Shown: piece after piece, positions 1 to 6,799 of the stretch | Numbering within the stretch: the stretch's first letter is position 1 | How the letters are laid out: every line of letters starts with the position of its first letter | Assembly: GCA_002702965.1 (NCBI GenBank) | Contig: PADE01000205.1 | Coordinates: 1-18,373, forward strand | Direction of reading: 5' to 3' | Length of the DNA stretch: 18,373 nucleotides | From: Planctomycetaceae bacterium | Lineage (GTDB): Bacteria > Planctomycetota > Planctomycetia > Pirellulales > Pirellulaceae | The notes under the pieces: generated by a model | What the model was told of the DNA's origin: nothing | The model's input: the letters and a program-made list of their open reading frames with translations, nothing else | Database searches by the model: none | Made by a program: the position numbers and the translations under genes

Positions 1-221
1 CCACGGCGACGACCGAATTCTCGGAAGCCTCACAGGCCCGGCTGGACGAGTTAATCCAACAAGTCCAGGGAATCCAGCAGGGGCTGGCGAGCATCGGCAG
101 CGCGCTGTCGACCGGAATCCAGGAGATCACCAGCAGCGTCGATGAGTTGCCGGCCAGTTTGCCAGAACCGCCTCCGGAGTCGACCGCGCCGCCCACTGCT
201 GACCCCGATCCTTCTGAATAA
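1..221 (+). CDS. 3' end of an unidentified protein (partial, 72 residues visible)
   Basis: An open frame enters from the left edge (first full codon at position 3) and ends at TAA 219-221. The visible 72 residues begin with a hydrophilic, probably helical stretch of about 50 residues rich in Gln, Leu, Ile, Ser and Gly (LDELIQQVQGIQQGLASIG is typical). It could be a coiled coil or amphipathic helix. A Pro/Glu/Thr-rich tail of about 20 residues follows (LPEPPPEST...DPDPSE). No catalytic motif, membrane segment or known domain is visible in this fragment, so no function is assigned. The codon choice and the clean in-frame stop support real coding. The gene body and start lie outside the window. 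Confidence 0.6.
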   Translation, partial: TATTEFSEASQARLDELIQQVQGIQQGLASIGSALSTGIQEITSSVDELPASLPEPPPESTAPPTADPDPSE

Positions 222-611
222 TCGCGCGGCGCTATATTACGGCGCTGTGTAACGGCGCGCCCTGCGGGTGACGTCGAAACGGGAACCGGTTGCCACGAAC
301 CCAGCGCATATCACCACAGACGACACGCGCGCCAGCGTACCGCCCGCCTACCCGTAGTCCGGCCTTTAAACAGTGACTATCATGGTCGCTTGCCCACGAT
401 TCACGGTGTGGGGCCGGTTCCCCTGGAGAAGGCGATTTGCGCCTTCTCCGCCTGGCGCTTTCAGCTTCTTTCTCCGTGGCTGGCGCCGATCGCCGGCCAG
501 TTCCGGCTGTGTGTGTCTTCTGTGCGATCGTCTGGGTGTCCTACGGTGTCGATCCTCCGGTCTTTGTGAACGGCCGGCGCAGCGCATTTCATCACTCCGC
601 AGTTGCCAAAA
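222..611 (+). other. 390-nt intergenic region / alaS leader
   Basis: No convincing gene is seen here. It contains three imperfect 13-bp-spaced copies of CGGCGC (from 227), a possible but weak TATATT -10-like box at 233-238, and a strong inverted repeat at 425-449 listed separately. A short open frame (373-615) runs through it and overlaps the alaS ATG, but its composition does not look coding. The alaS start has no clear Shine-Dalgarno site. Confidence 0.5.
425..449 (+). promoter_or_regulatory. Perfect 10-bp hairpin in the alaS leader
   Basis: The arms GGAGAAGGCG (425-434) and CGCCTTCTCC (440-449) are perfectly complementary across a 5-nt ATTTG loop. One further T-G wobble is possible outside. 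It is followed by a T/C-rich stretch (about 458-474) but not a clean T-run. It could be a weak terminator or attenuator, or a structured leader element, about 160 nt before the alaS ATG. The structure is seen directly; its role is inferred. Confidence 0.45.
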
Positions 612-3425
612 ATGAAGACAGACGAACTACGCGAAATGTACTTGTCGTTCTTCGAGAGCAAGGGTCACAAGCGCTGTCCCAGCGATGTCTTGGTTCCGAC
701 CTGGGACCCCTCGGTGCTTTTTACACCGGCGGGCATGAACCAATTCAAGGACCATTTTCTGGGCAAAGTCAAACTCGATTTTGCGCGCGCCACGACATGC
801 CAGAAGTGCTTGCGAACCGGGGACATCGACAACGTCGGTCGCACCGCTTACCACCAGACATTCTTCGAGATGTTGGGGAATTTCAGTTTTGGCGATTACT
901 TCAAGCGGGATGCTATCCACTGGGCCTGGGAGTTCCTGACCAGTTCGCGCTGGCTGGGGATCGACGCCGATCGATTCAGCGTGTCGATCTACCTCGACGA
1001 CGATGAGGCTGCCGACATCTGGCAGCAAGATATCGGTCTTTCCTCCGATCGCGTCGAGCGGATGGATGAGTACGACAATTTTTGGCCGGCCGGGGCTCCA
1101 ACCGAGGGTCCCGACGGAGTCTGCGGTCCCTGTAGCGAGATCTTCTACCATCCGCCCGGCGGAGGCCAGGAGGTCGAGATCTGGAATCTGGTGTTCACTC
1201 AGTTCAATCGCGTGGGTAGTCCACCCGACAATCTGCGGCCGTTACCCAGCAAGAACATCGACACCGGAATGGGTTTGGAGCGCACGGTCGCGACGCTGCA
1301 GGGGGTCGATACGAACTTCCATATCGATACATTGCGTCCCCTTGTCGAAGCGGTGTCCGACGTTTGCCAAGTCGCCTATCAACCGGACAGCGATGCAGGA
1401 CGGCGCTTGCGGCGGATTGCCGATCATGTGCGCGCGTGCGCGATGGCGATTCACGAAAATGTCTACCCTGGGCCGCAAAAAGAGAAGTACGTGATTCGCC
1501 GCCTGTTGCGCCGCGCGGTGTTGGATGGTCATCAACTGGGTTTGCGAGAAGCGTTCTTGTATCAGCTGGTCCCGGCGGTCGTGGAGGTGATGAAAGGGCC
1601 GTATCCCGACGTGGGCGAAACGACAGGACGGGTTGCCGATGTGATCAAGAACGAGGAGACCAGTTTTCTGGGAACGCTCGACGACGGGTTGGCGCGGATC
1701 GAGCACCTGTTTGCTCAACTCAGGTCCGATCATCGCAATACGGTCGACGGGGCCGCCGCCGCCGATTTGTACCAGACCTACGGAGTTCCGCCCGAGGTCT
1801 TTGAAGCGCTGGCGGCCGAACAGCAACTGGCCTTTGATTGGGAGGGTTTTCAGAGTGCCATGGAAGCCCACGGCGAAGCCTCTGGGCGGCTGTCTCATTC
1901 GGTAATGGACGTCAAAGGTCCGGAGGCCACGATCAAACAGGTGTTGCACTCGGTGGAGTTCTTGGGATACCAGACCGCCCAGACCGATGCCGAATTGAAG
2001 TTCATCATCGCCGGAGAACAGCTGCTCGACCGATGGAGTGCACCGGGTCCGGAAGCTGCGGTTCGACTGGTGCTCGACCGGACGCCGTTTTACGGAGAAG
2101 CGGGTGGGCAGGTGGGGGACACCGGTGAGATCTCTACGGATGGCGTCCGTTTTGTCGTCACTGACACCGATCGCGAGGGTGATTTACTACTGCACCGTGG
2201 TTACTTGCTAGAGGGTGAGTTGCGCACCGGAAATCGCGTCCTAGCGGTGGTCGACGCAGAACGGCGCCTAGCAATCCGGCGAGCGCATTCGGCCACCCAC
2301 ATCCTGCACCATGCCTTGCAACAGAATCTCGGAAGTCACGCCCAGCAGCAGGGCTCCAAGGTCGACGGTGACTGGTTGCGTTTCGATTTCACCAATTTGG
2401 CATCGATCCCGGCCGAGCAACTGGCGGAGATCGAGGCGGCCGCGGTGGCCTGCATCGAAGCGGCGGCGCCGATCACCGCCACCACCGTACCGCTCGCTGA
2501 AGCCCGTCGGGCAGGCGCCATGATGTTGTTCGGGGAAAAGTATCCCGACCCGGTTCGGATGGTTTCGATGGGCGACTTCAGCAAGGAGCTCTGTGGCGGA
2601 ACACACCTCGACAACACGCGCGACGTGGGCGCCTTTGAGATCACCGCCGAGGAGGCTGTCTCTTCCGGGGTGCGCCGGGTGGTCGCGTTGACCGGTGACA
2701 AGGCCCGCGAACATGCGGAGCGGACTCGAGCGACGCTTGAGGAAGCGGCCCAGTTGTTGCAGGTTGGCCCGCTTCAAGCACCGAGCGCAGCAGCGGACTT
2801 GGCGCGATCGGTGCGGGAATTAAAGAAAGAGCTGTCCGGCGGAGGCCAGCGCACGGAATCTGCTTCCGACGCGGCGGCCGCGCCGAGCGGATCGAGACCG
2901 ACCTATGCGGAGGTCAAACAGGCGCTGCGGCAAACCGCTCGGACGCTGAATGTGGCCTTGTTTGAGGTACCCACACGCGTGCGTTCTCTGCAGGCGGAAG
3001 TCGAGAGCCTGGAGCAGCAACGGCAACAGCTGGTTACCTCAGGCGATGTGTCAGTCGATCGACTTCTCGAACAGGCGACTCGGCTCGACGAATGCCAACT
3101 GGTGATTGCCGAAGTCCCGGGTGCGAATCCCAATCTGATGCGCCACCTGATCGATCGCCTGCGCCAACAGGCGGCGCCAATTGCCGTGTTGCTGGCGGCT
3201 TCCAGCGGTGACGACAAAGTGGTGTTGGTGGCCGGCTTGAGTGGGGAATTGACAGATCGGGGAGCCCACGCAGGAAAGTGGGTCGCCGCGGTGGCCCAGG
3301 TTGTCGGCGGCGGAGGTGGTGGGAAGCCCGATTTGGCTCAGGCCGGCGGGCGGCGTCCCGAACAGCTGCCCGCCGCGTTGGAATTGGCTGTGGACGTACT
3401 CCAGCAACAGCTGCATGGCGGCTAA
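612..3425 (+). CDS. alaS: Alanyl-tRNA synthetase
   Basis: This cytoplasmic class II synthetase charges tRNA-Ala with alanine using ATP, and hydrolyses mischarged Ser/Gly-tRNA-Ala. Class II motif 1 (TPAGMNQFKDHFLG) lies near residues 38-51, the motif 2 region (ATTCQKCLRTGD, then FFEMLGNFSFGDYF) at about 60-98, and motif 3 (GMGLER) at 219-224. The editing-domain zinc ligands are intact: HSATH gives His559 and His563, and CGGTH gives Cys661 and His665. The C-terminal C-Ala/DHHA1-like domain ends with a glycine run followed by KPDLAQAGG. Length is 937 aa, longer than the roughly 875 aa of E. coli AlaRS. Part of the excess is a Ser/Ala/Gly-rich linker near residues 742-768. I chose ATG 612 because the family's N-terminus begins about there; an in-frame TTG at 603 is the alternative. 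No Shine-Dalgarno is evident. The gene stands alone, about 390 nt after the previous gene. Confidence 0.97.
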   Translation: MKTDELREMYLSFFESKGHKRCPSDVLVPTWDPSVLFTPAGMNQFKDHFLGKVKLDFARATTCQKCLRTGDIDNVGRTAYHQTFFEMLGNFSFGDYFKRDAIHWAWEFLTSSRWLGIDADRFSVSIYLDDDEAADIWQQDIGLSSDRVERMDEYDNFWPAGAPTEGPDGVCGPCSEIFYHPPGGGQEVEIWNLVFTQFNRVGSPPDNLRPLPSKNIDTGMGLERTVATLQGVDTNFHIDTLRPLVEAVSDVCQVAYQPDSDAGRRLRRIADHVRACAMAIHENVYPGPQKEKYVIRRLLRRAVLDGHQLGLREAFLYQLVPAVVEVMKGPYPDVGETTGRVADVIKNEETSFLGTLDDGLARIEHLFAQLRSDHRNTVDGAAAADLYQTYGVPPEVFEALAAEQQLAFDWEGFQSAMEAHGEASGRLSHSVMDVKGPEATIKQVLHSVEFLGYQTAQTDAELKFIIAGEQLLDRWSAPGPEAAVRLVLDRTPFYGEAGGQVGDTGEISTDGVRFVVTDTDREGDLLLHRGYLLEGELRTGNRVLAVVDAERRLAIRRAHSATHILHHALQQNLGSHAQQQGSKVDGDWLRFDFTNLASIPAEQLAEIEAAAVACIEAAAPITATTVPLAEARRAGAMMLFGEKYPDPVRMVSMGDFSKELCGGTHLDNTRDVGAFEITAEEAVSSGVRRVVALTGDKAREHAERTRATLEEAAQLLQVGPLQAPSAAADLARSVRELKKELSGGGQRTESASDAAAAPSGSRPTYAEVKQALRQTARTLNVALFEVPTRVRSLQAEVESLEQQRQQLVTSGDVSVDRLLEQATRLDECQLVIAEVPGANPNLMRHLIDRLRQQAAPIAVLLAASSGDDKVVLVAGLSGELTDRGAHAGKWVAAVAQVVGGGGGGKPDLAQAGGRRPEQLPAALELAVDVLQQQLHGG

Positions 3426-3757
3426 GCGGCCTCCGTCGCCCCGATTCCAAGCGGGAGAGACTCTGGTTCTACCGATGAGTCGCTATACCGCGGACGACGA
3501 AGACCGGCTAAACTCTAGCACTCGCCTGAAATCCTCCCGTACGGGGCCGCTTCTCCGACGCTAGCTCCCAAGGGTAGTTCGGCATCGATGACCCCAATCG
3601 ATCAAGCCTGGCCCACCGTTTTCCGATTCTCGTCTTAGGTGAATCCCGCACAACGCGGGTAGACATCGATCGACTGGTTCTCGGAAGACGACCGGGTGTC
3701 GAGTGGTCCCCTTTTATGATCCCGCCTCTGTCCACTGCCGGCTGAAACCAGATTGCA
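3426..3757 (+). other. 332-nt intergenic region between alaS and the KAS gene
   Basis: No gene is recognised. It holds a 10-bp palindrome (CCCGTACGGG, 3536-3545) and a small inverted repeat, CCCGC/GCGGG with a 5-nt loop, near 3645-3659. A -10-like TATGAT lies at 3715-3720, 37 nt before the next ATG, but no good -35 is placed for it. No terminator with a T-run follows alaS. Confidence 0.4.
3715..3720 (+). promoter_or_regulatory. Possible -10 box for the KAS gene
   Basis: TATGAT matches the sigma-70 -10 consensus at 5 of 6 positions and sits in a locally AT-rich patch (CTTTTATGAT). The bases 16-18 nt upstream are GC-rich and do not resemble TTGACA, so this is only a candidate. Confidence 0.25.
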
Positions 3758-5044
3758 ATGAGAAATCGAGTCGTTATTACCGGTCTGGGAGTGGTGAATC
3801 CGTTGGGACTGGAAGTCGATCAAGTCTGGGAAAGTCTCAAACAGGGACACTCGGGCGTTGGTTATACGACCATTTTTGATGCCAGTCGATTTCCGACCAG
3901 AATATCGGCGGAAATCAAGGATTCCGAGGGGCTCGAGTTAGGCGGGGACGCGACTTTCTGGAAGCGCCGCGCTCGGCACACTTGTTTTGCGGCCAGCGCG
4001 GCGCGCAAGGCGGTCGAACGCTCGGGGATTCTGGACATCGATCTGGACCCCACCCGTCTGGGTGTCTACCTGGGCGCCGGGGAGGGCAACCAGAATTTCG
4101 AATCGTTTTCGCGAATGGTAGCCGCGGGATTGGAAGACGGTGAGCTCGACTTGTCACGGTTCGCCAAAGTGGGTCTGGAAACCCTTGATCCGATCGGTGA
4201 ATTGGAACAGGAGCCAAATATGCCGGTCGGCTACCTTTCCAGTATGTTCAATGCCCAGGGACCGCAAGCCAATTGTCTGACCGCTTGCGCCGCCAGCAGC
4301 CAGGCGATCGGGGAAGCGACCGAAACTATCCGCCGCGGTGATGCGGACGTAATGATCTCGGGCGGCGCCCACAGCATGATCCATCCGTTTGGAATCACTG
4401 GATTCAATCTGCTCACCGCGCTATCGACGCGTAACGAAGAACCGACACGGGCGTCGCGTCCTTTCGATCTCCAACGCGACGGTTTTGTGTTGGGAGAGGG
4501 GAGCGGGATCGTCGTGTTGGAGTCGCTCGATCACGCGCGGCGCCGCGGCGCTGAGATTTTCGGAGAAATTCTGGGATACGGCGCGACCGCAGACGCTTAT
4601 CGTGTGACCGATATTCACCCGGCCGGGCGCGGTGCGATCCGTTGCATGCAATTAGCAATCTCCGATGCTGGGATCGATCCGGCTCAGGTCGATTATGTCA
4701 ATGCCCACGGTACCAGCACCACGGTCAATGACCGAGTCGAGTCGCTCGCTTGTCGAGAGGTGTTTGGCGAACGCGCTCTTGAGACACCCGTTTCCAGCAC
4801 CAAGAGTATGATGGGGCATTTAATCGCCGCCGCCGGTGTGACCGAGTTGATTGTCTGTCTGATGGCCATTCGTGATAACGTTTTGCCACCCACGATCAAC
4901 TACGAACATCCGGATCCTGAATGCGACCTGGACTACATTCCCAACGCATCCCGCGAAGCAACCTGCGACATCGCCTTGAACAACAGTTTTGGTTTTGGTG
5001 GACAGAATATCACACTGGTCGTAGGTCAATTTCGCGACGGATGA
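3758..5044 (+). CDS. Beta-ketoacyl-ACP synthase (KAS II / FabF-like)
   Basis: This is a thiolase-fold condensing enzyme that extends acyl chains by decarboxylative condensation with malonyl-ACP in fatty-acid or polyketide-type synthesis, in the cytoplasm. It is 428 aa and begins with the family N-terminus RVVITGLGVVNPLG. The catalytic set is complete: nucleophile Cys177 in LTACAASSQAIGEA, His317 in NAHGTSTT, Lys349 and His354 in SSTKSMMGHLIAAAG, and the terminal NNSFGFGGQN loop. Between GAGEGNQNF and the nucleophile there are about 13 more residues than in E. coli FabF, so the region near residues 125-155 carries a small insertion. No acyl-carrier-protein or other fab gene flanks it, so I do not assert that it is the housekeeping fabF; a specialised KAS is equally possible. 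No Shine-Dalgarno is evident before the ATG. Confidence 0.9.
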   Translation: MRNRVVITGLGVVNPLGLEVDQVWESLKQGHSGVGYTTIFDASRFPTRISAEIKDSEGLELGGDATFWKRRARHTCFAASAARKAVERSGILDIDLDPTRLGVYLGAGEGNQNFESFSRMVAAGLEDGELDLSRFAKVGLETLDPIGELEQEPNMPVGYLSSMFNAQGPQANCLTACAASSQAIGEATETIRRGDADVMISGGAHSMIHPFGITGFNLLTALSTRNEEPTRASRPFDLQRDGFVLGEGSGIVVLESLDHARRRGAEIFGEILGYGATADAYRVTDIHPAGRGAIRCMQLAISDAGIDPAQVDYVNAHGTSTTVNDRVESLACREVFGERALETPVSSTKSMMGHLIAAAGVTELIVCLMAIRDNVLPPTINYEHPDPECDLDYIPNASREATCDIALNNSFGFGGQNITLVVGQFRDG

Positions 5045-5313
5045 AGCGGCCCGCAGATCACACTCGTCCGCCGTGCGAGATCCGAGACTCATGTCAACTT
5101 TGATTGCTTGTACGGACTTGCTTTCCGCCGCTAGGGCGCGCGGGAGAGGTGATCTCCAGGCCGCCGATTTCCGCGCCTTGGAGAGGTGCCAATCCGAGTC
5201 GCGACCCCCTGTCGATGCCAGCCAGCCAGCCGGTACACAGCGGGTGTCAACGTACGGTCCGTCACCGTCGGCCGAGCACTGAACCGACTACATCTTGGGG
5301 TGGAGAAGAACGC
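5045..5313 (+). other. 269-nt gap before aroE
   Basis: The aroE frame is open back to an ATG at 5104. The peptide it would encode is Pro/Arg/Ser-rich and unlike any shikimate dehydrogenase N-terminus, so I treat this stretch as non-coding leader. A small inverted repeat, GGAGA/TCTCC with a 5-nt loop, lies near 5143-5157. No strong promoter or terminator is visible. Confidence 0.4.
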
Positions 5314-6162
5314 GTGCCGGATTCACATTTGCAGCCGATTGTCTGTTGTTTGGGCCAGCCTGTCGCCGGAAATCCCACCCAGTTCATGATCGAACGCGCC
5401 TTTACGGCGGCGGGACTGGATTGGCGCTACCTCACGCTGGAAGTTGCCCCCCACGATCTGGCGGCGGCCATTGCCGGGATGCGGGCTTTGGGTTTTAGGG
5501 GCGGGAATATCACCATTCCCCATAAGGTGAGCGTGATTGAACACCTAGACGGTCTCAGTCAAGCCGCGGAGTTGATGGGTGCGGTCAACTGTATTAACCG
5601 CGAAGGAGACCAGTTGCTGGGTGAAAATACGGATGGCAAGGGCTTTGTTCAGTCGTTGCGAGAACAGACCGATCCCGACGGAAAACAGGTTGTTATGTTC
5701 GGAGCCGGCGGCGCAGCGCGAGCGATCGCGGTCGAACTCGGCCTCGCGGGAGCGGATCGCATCACCCTCGTCAATCGGTCGGAGCAGCGCGGTCGAGACC
5801 TCGTCGATCTTTTAAGCACCAAGGTGGAGGTCACCGCGGAGCTTGTTGTTTGGGAAGGTGACTACCAGATTCCCGAAGGTACCGACCTGGTCATCAATGC
5901 CACATCGATCGGTTTAGGTGATCTCGAGGCGCGGGTTCCCGTGGACGTCGACACGCTGACGACCGATACCGTCGTCGCCGACGTCGTTTTCAATCCACCG
6001 CAAACCCGTTTTCTCCGCGAGGCAAGCGACTGTGGCTGCCGCACGATCGACGGGTTGGGAATGCTGGTGAACCAAGGCGTGATCGGTTTTCACGTGTGGA
6101 CCGATATCGATGCCGATGCAGCGGTGATGCGCGAGGCACTCGAAGAGTATTTGGAGTTGTAG
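5314..6162 (+). CDS. aroE: Shikimate dehydrogenase (NADP+)
   Basis: AroE reduces 3-dehydroshikimate to shikimate with NADPH in the chorismate (aromatic amino acid) pathway, in the cytoplasm. The N-terminal substrate domain contains GNITIPHK with catalytic Lys71, and GENTDGKGF with catalytic Asp107. The Rossmann domain has GAGGAAR at residues 130-136, followed by the cofactor-binding VNRSEQRG segment. The C-terminal DGLGMLVNQG carries the conserved substrate-contacting Gln. I chose GTG 5314, preceded by GGAGAAG about 6 nt upstream. It gives 282 aa, normal for the family, and the first residues (DSHLQPIVCCLGQPVAGNPTQ) match where the domain begins. The frame is open further upstream to 5104, but that extension looks non-coding. 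The gene is monocistronic as far as can be seen, followed by about 330 nt without a gene. Confidence 0.95.
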   Translation: MPDSHLQPIVCCLGQPVAGNPTQFMIERAFTAAGLDWRYLTLEVAPHDLAAAIAGMRALGFRGGNITIPHKVSVIEHLDGLSQAAELMGAVNCINREGDQLLGENTDGKGFVQSLREQTDPDGKQVVMFGAGGAARAIAVELGLAGADRITLVNRSEQRGRDLVDLLSTKVEVTAELVVWEGDYQIPEGTDLVINATSIGLGDLEARVPVDVDTLTTDTVVADVVFNPPQTRFLREASDCGCRTIDGLGMLVNQGVIGFHVWTDIDADAAVMREALEEYLEL

Positions 6163-6489
6163 ACGACCTTTCCAGTCGCCCCTCGCCGCCCGTGCGCTAC
6201 CGTACCGCGGTGTGACGCACAGACCGGTAGAAACCGAGCGGAGGCTCGACAGTCGCGGTTTGAATGTCAGCGAAAATGTCATCGGGTGTGGGGTTCGAGA
6301 TTAACGCTTGACATTTTTTCGGGATCCCTCGTACATTTATGTTGAGCATGGAGGCGTGCGTGCGCTGCCCCGGGCCCGGTTGAGGTTGGTGCCTGGCGGG
6401 CGACGATGGTGACAAGATCGCCGTTTGGCGGCCGGTCGCTCGAGCGACGCGCAGAGTCGTTTTCTCGTCAGGGAAGGAGATCTGTTCCG
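6163..6489 (+). other. 327-nt intergenic region / leader of the BON gene
   Basis: It contains a good sigma-70-type promoter candidate at 6308-6337 (listed separately) and then a leader of about 150 nt. Within the leader, an ATG near 6349 opens an 11-codon frame (MEACVRCPGPG) that ends before the main gene. This is possibly chance. The frame of the BON protein is also open back to ATG 6406. Confidence 0.45.
6308..6337 (+). promoter_or_regulatory. Putative sigma-70 promoter for the BON-domain gene
   Basis: A perfect -35 TTGACA (6308-6313) is followed by an 18-nt spacer that begins with six Ts, and a -10-like TACATT (6332-6337, 4 of 6 matches). It is a clear AT-rich island in GC-rich surroundings and points toward the BON gene. 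It would leave a 5' leader of about 145 nt. Confidence 0.5.
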
Positions 6490-6708
6490 GTGGTTTCTGA
6501 GCCAGCGTCGGAAGTTGTGGAACGGGCGCAACGGGCGCTAAAGTCCAGTCCCATTTTTGCGCTGCGCGAATTGCGGGTCGAGTGTGAAGGAGAGGTGCTC
6601 TGGATTCACGGGCGGGTCAGTTCTTTCTATCACAAGCAACTGGCGCAAGAGGCGATTCGGTCGCTCTCGTCCGGCTGGCAAGTCGTCAACTCGATCGACG
6701 TGGATTGA
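6490..6708 (+). CDS. Small BON-domain protein (72 aa)
   Basis: The protein is essentially one BON domain. After a short N-terminus it has a helix (EVVERAQRALKSSP), a strand (LRELRVECEGEVLWIHGRV), a helix (KQLAQEAIRSLSSG) and a closing strand (WQVVNSIDVD). BON domains are thought to bind membranes or lipids, or to scaffold envelope proteins (OsmY, Kbp and secretin-associated types). The role of this copy is unknown. GTG 6490 is chosen because GGAAGGAGA ends about 9 nt upstream. An in-frame ATG at 6406 would add 28 Arg/Ser-rich residues that do not look like a signal peptide. Neither start gives an export signal, so the protein is predicted to be cytosolic, which is unusual for BON proteins. 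It converges on the glycan operon, with a 91-nt gap. Confidence 0.8.
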   Translation: MVSEPASEVVERAQRALKSSPIFALRELRVECEGEVLWIHGRVSSFYHKQLAQEAIRSLSSGWQVVNSIDVD

Positions 6709-6799
6709 TCCACACGCCGCCCATCCGGTCTCGGTCTTTTTTGTTTCGGTGACGAATCCGTTCCCACCGTGGTGCGGGGCTCGTGCGGTCGGTCCTCGG

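Noticed and set aside
437..1006. Forward open frame of 189 codons overlapping the alaS start
   Set aside because: It runs out of frame through the clearly coding 5' end of alaS and lacks any domain signature.
1242..1949. Reverse open frame of 235 codons inside alaS
   Set aside because: It lies antisense to the well-conserved AlaRS coding sequence and has no family features.
5104..5313. N-terminal extension of AroE to ATG 5104
   Set aside because: The added 70 residues are Pro/Arg/Ser-rich, unlike any AroE. GTG 5314 has a good ribosome site and gives the normal length.
6735..6741. T-run between the BON gene and the convergent GT9 gene as an intrinsic terminator
   Set aside because: No stable hairpin precedes the T-run on the forward strand or its A-run on the reverse strand.
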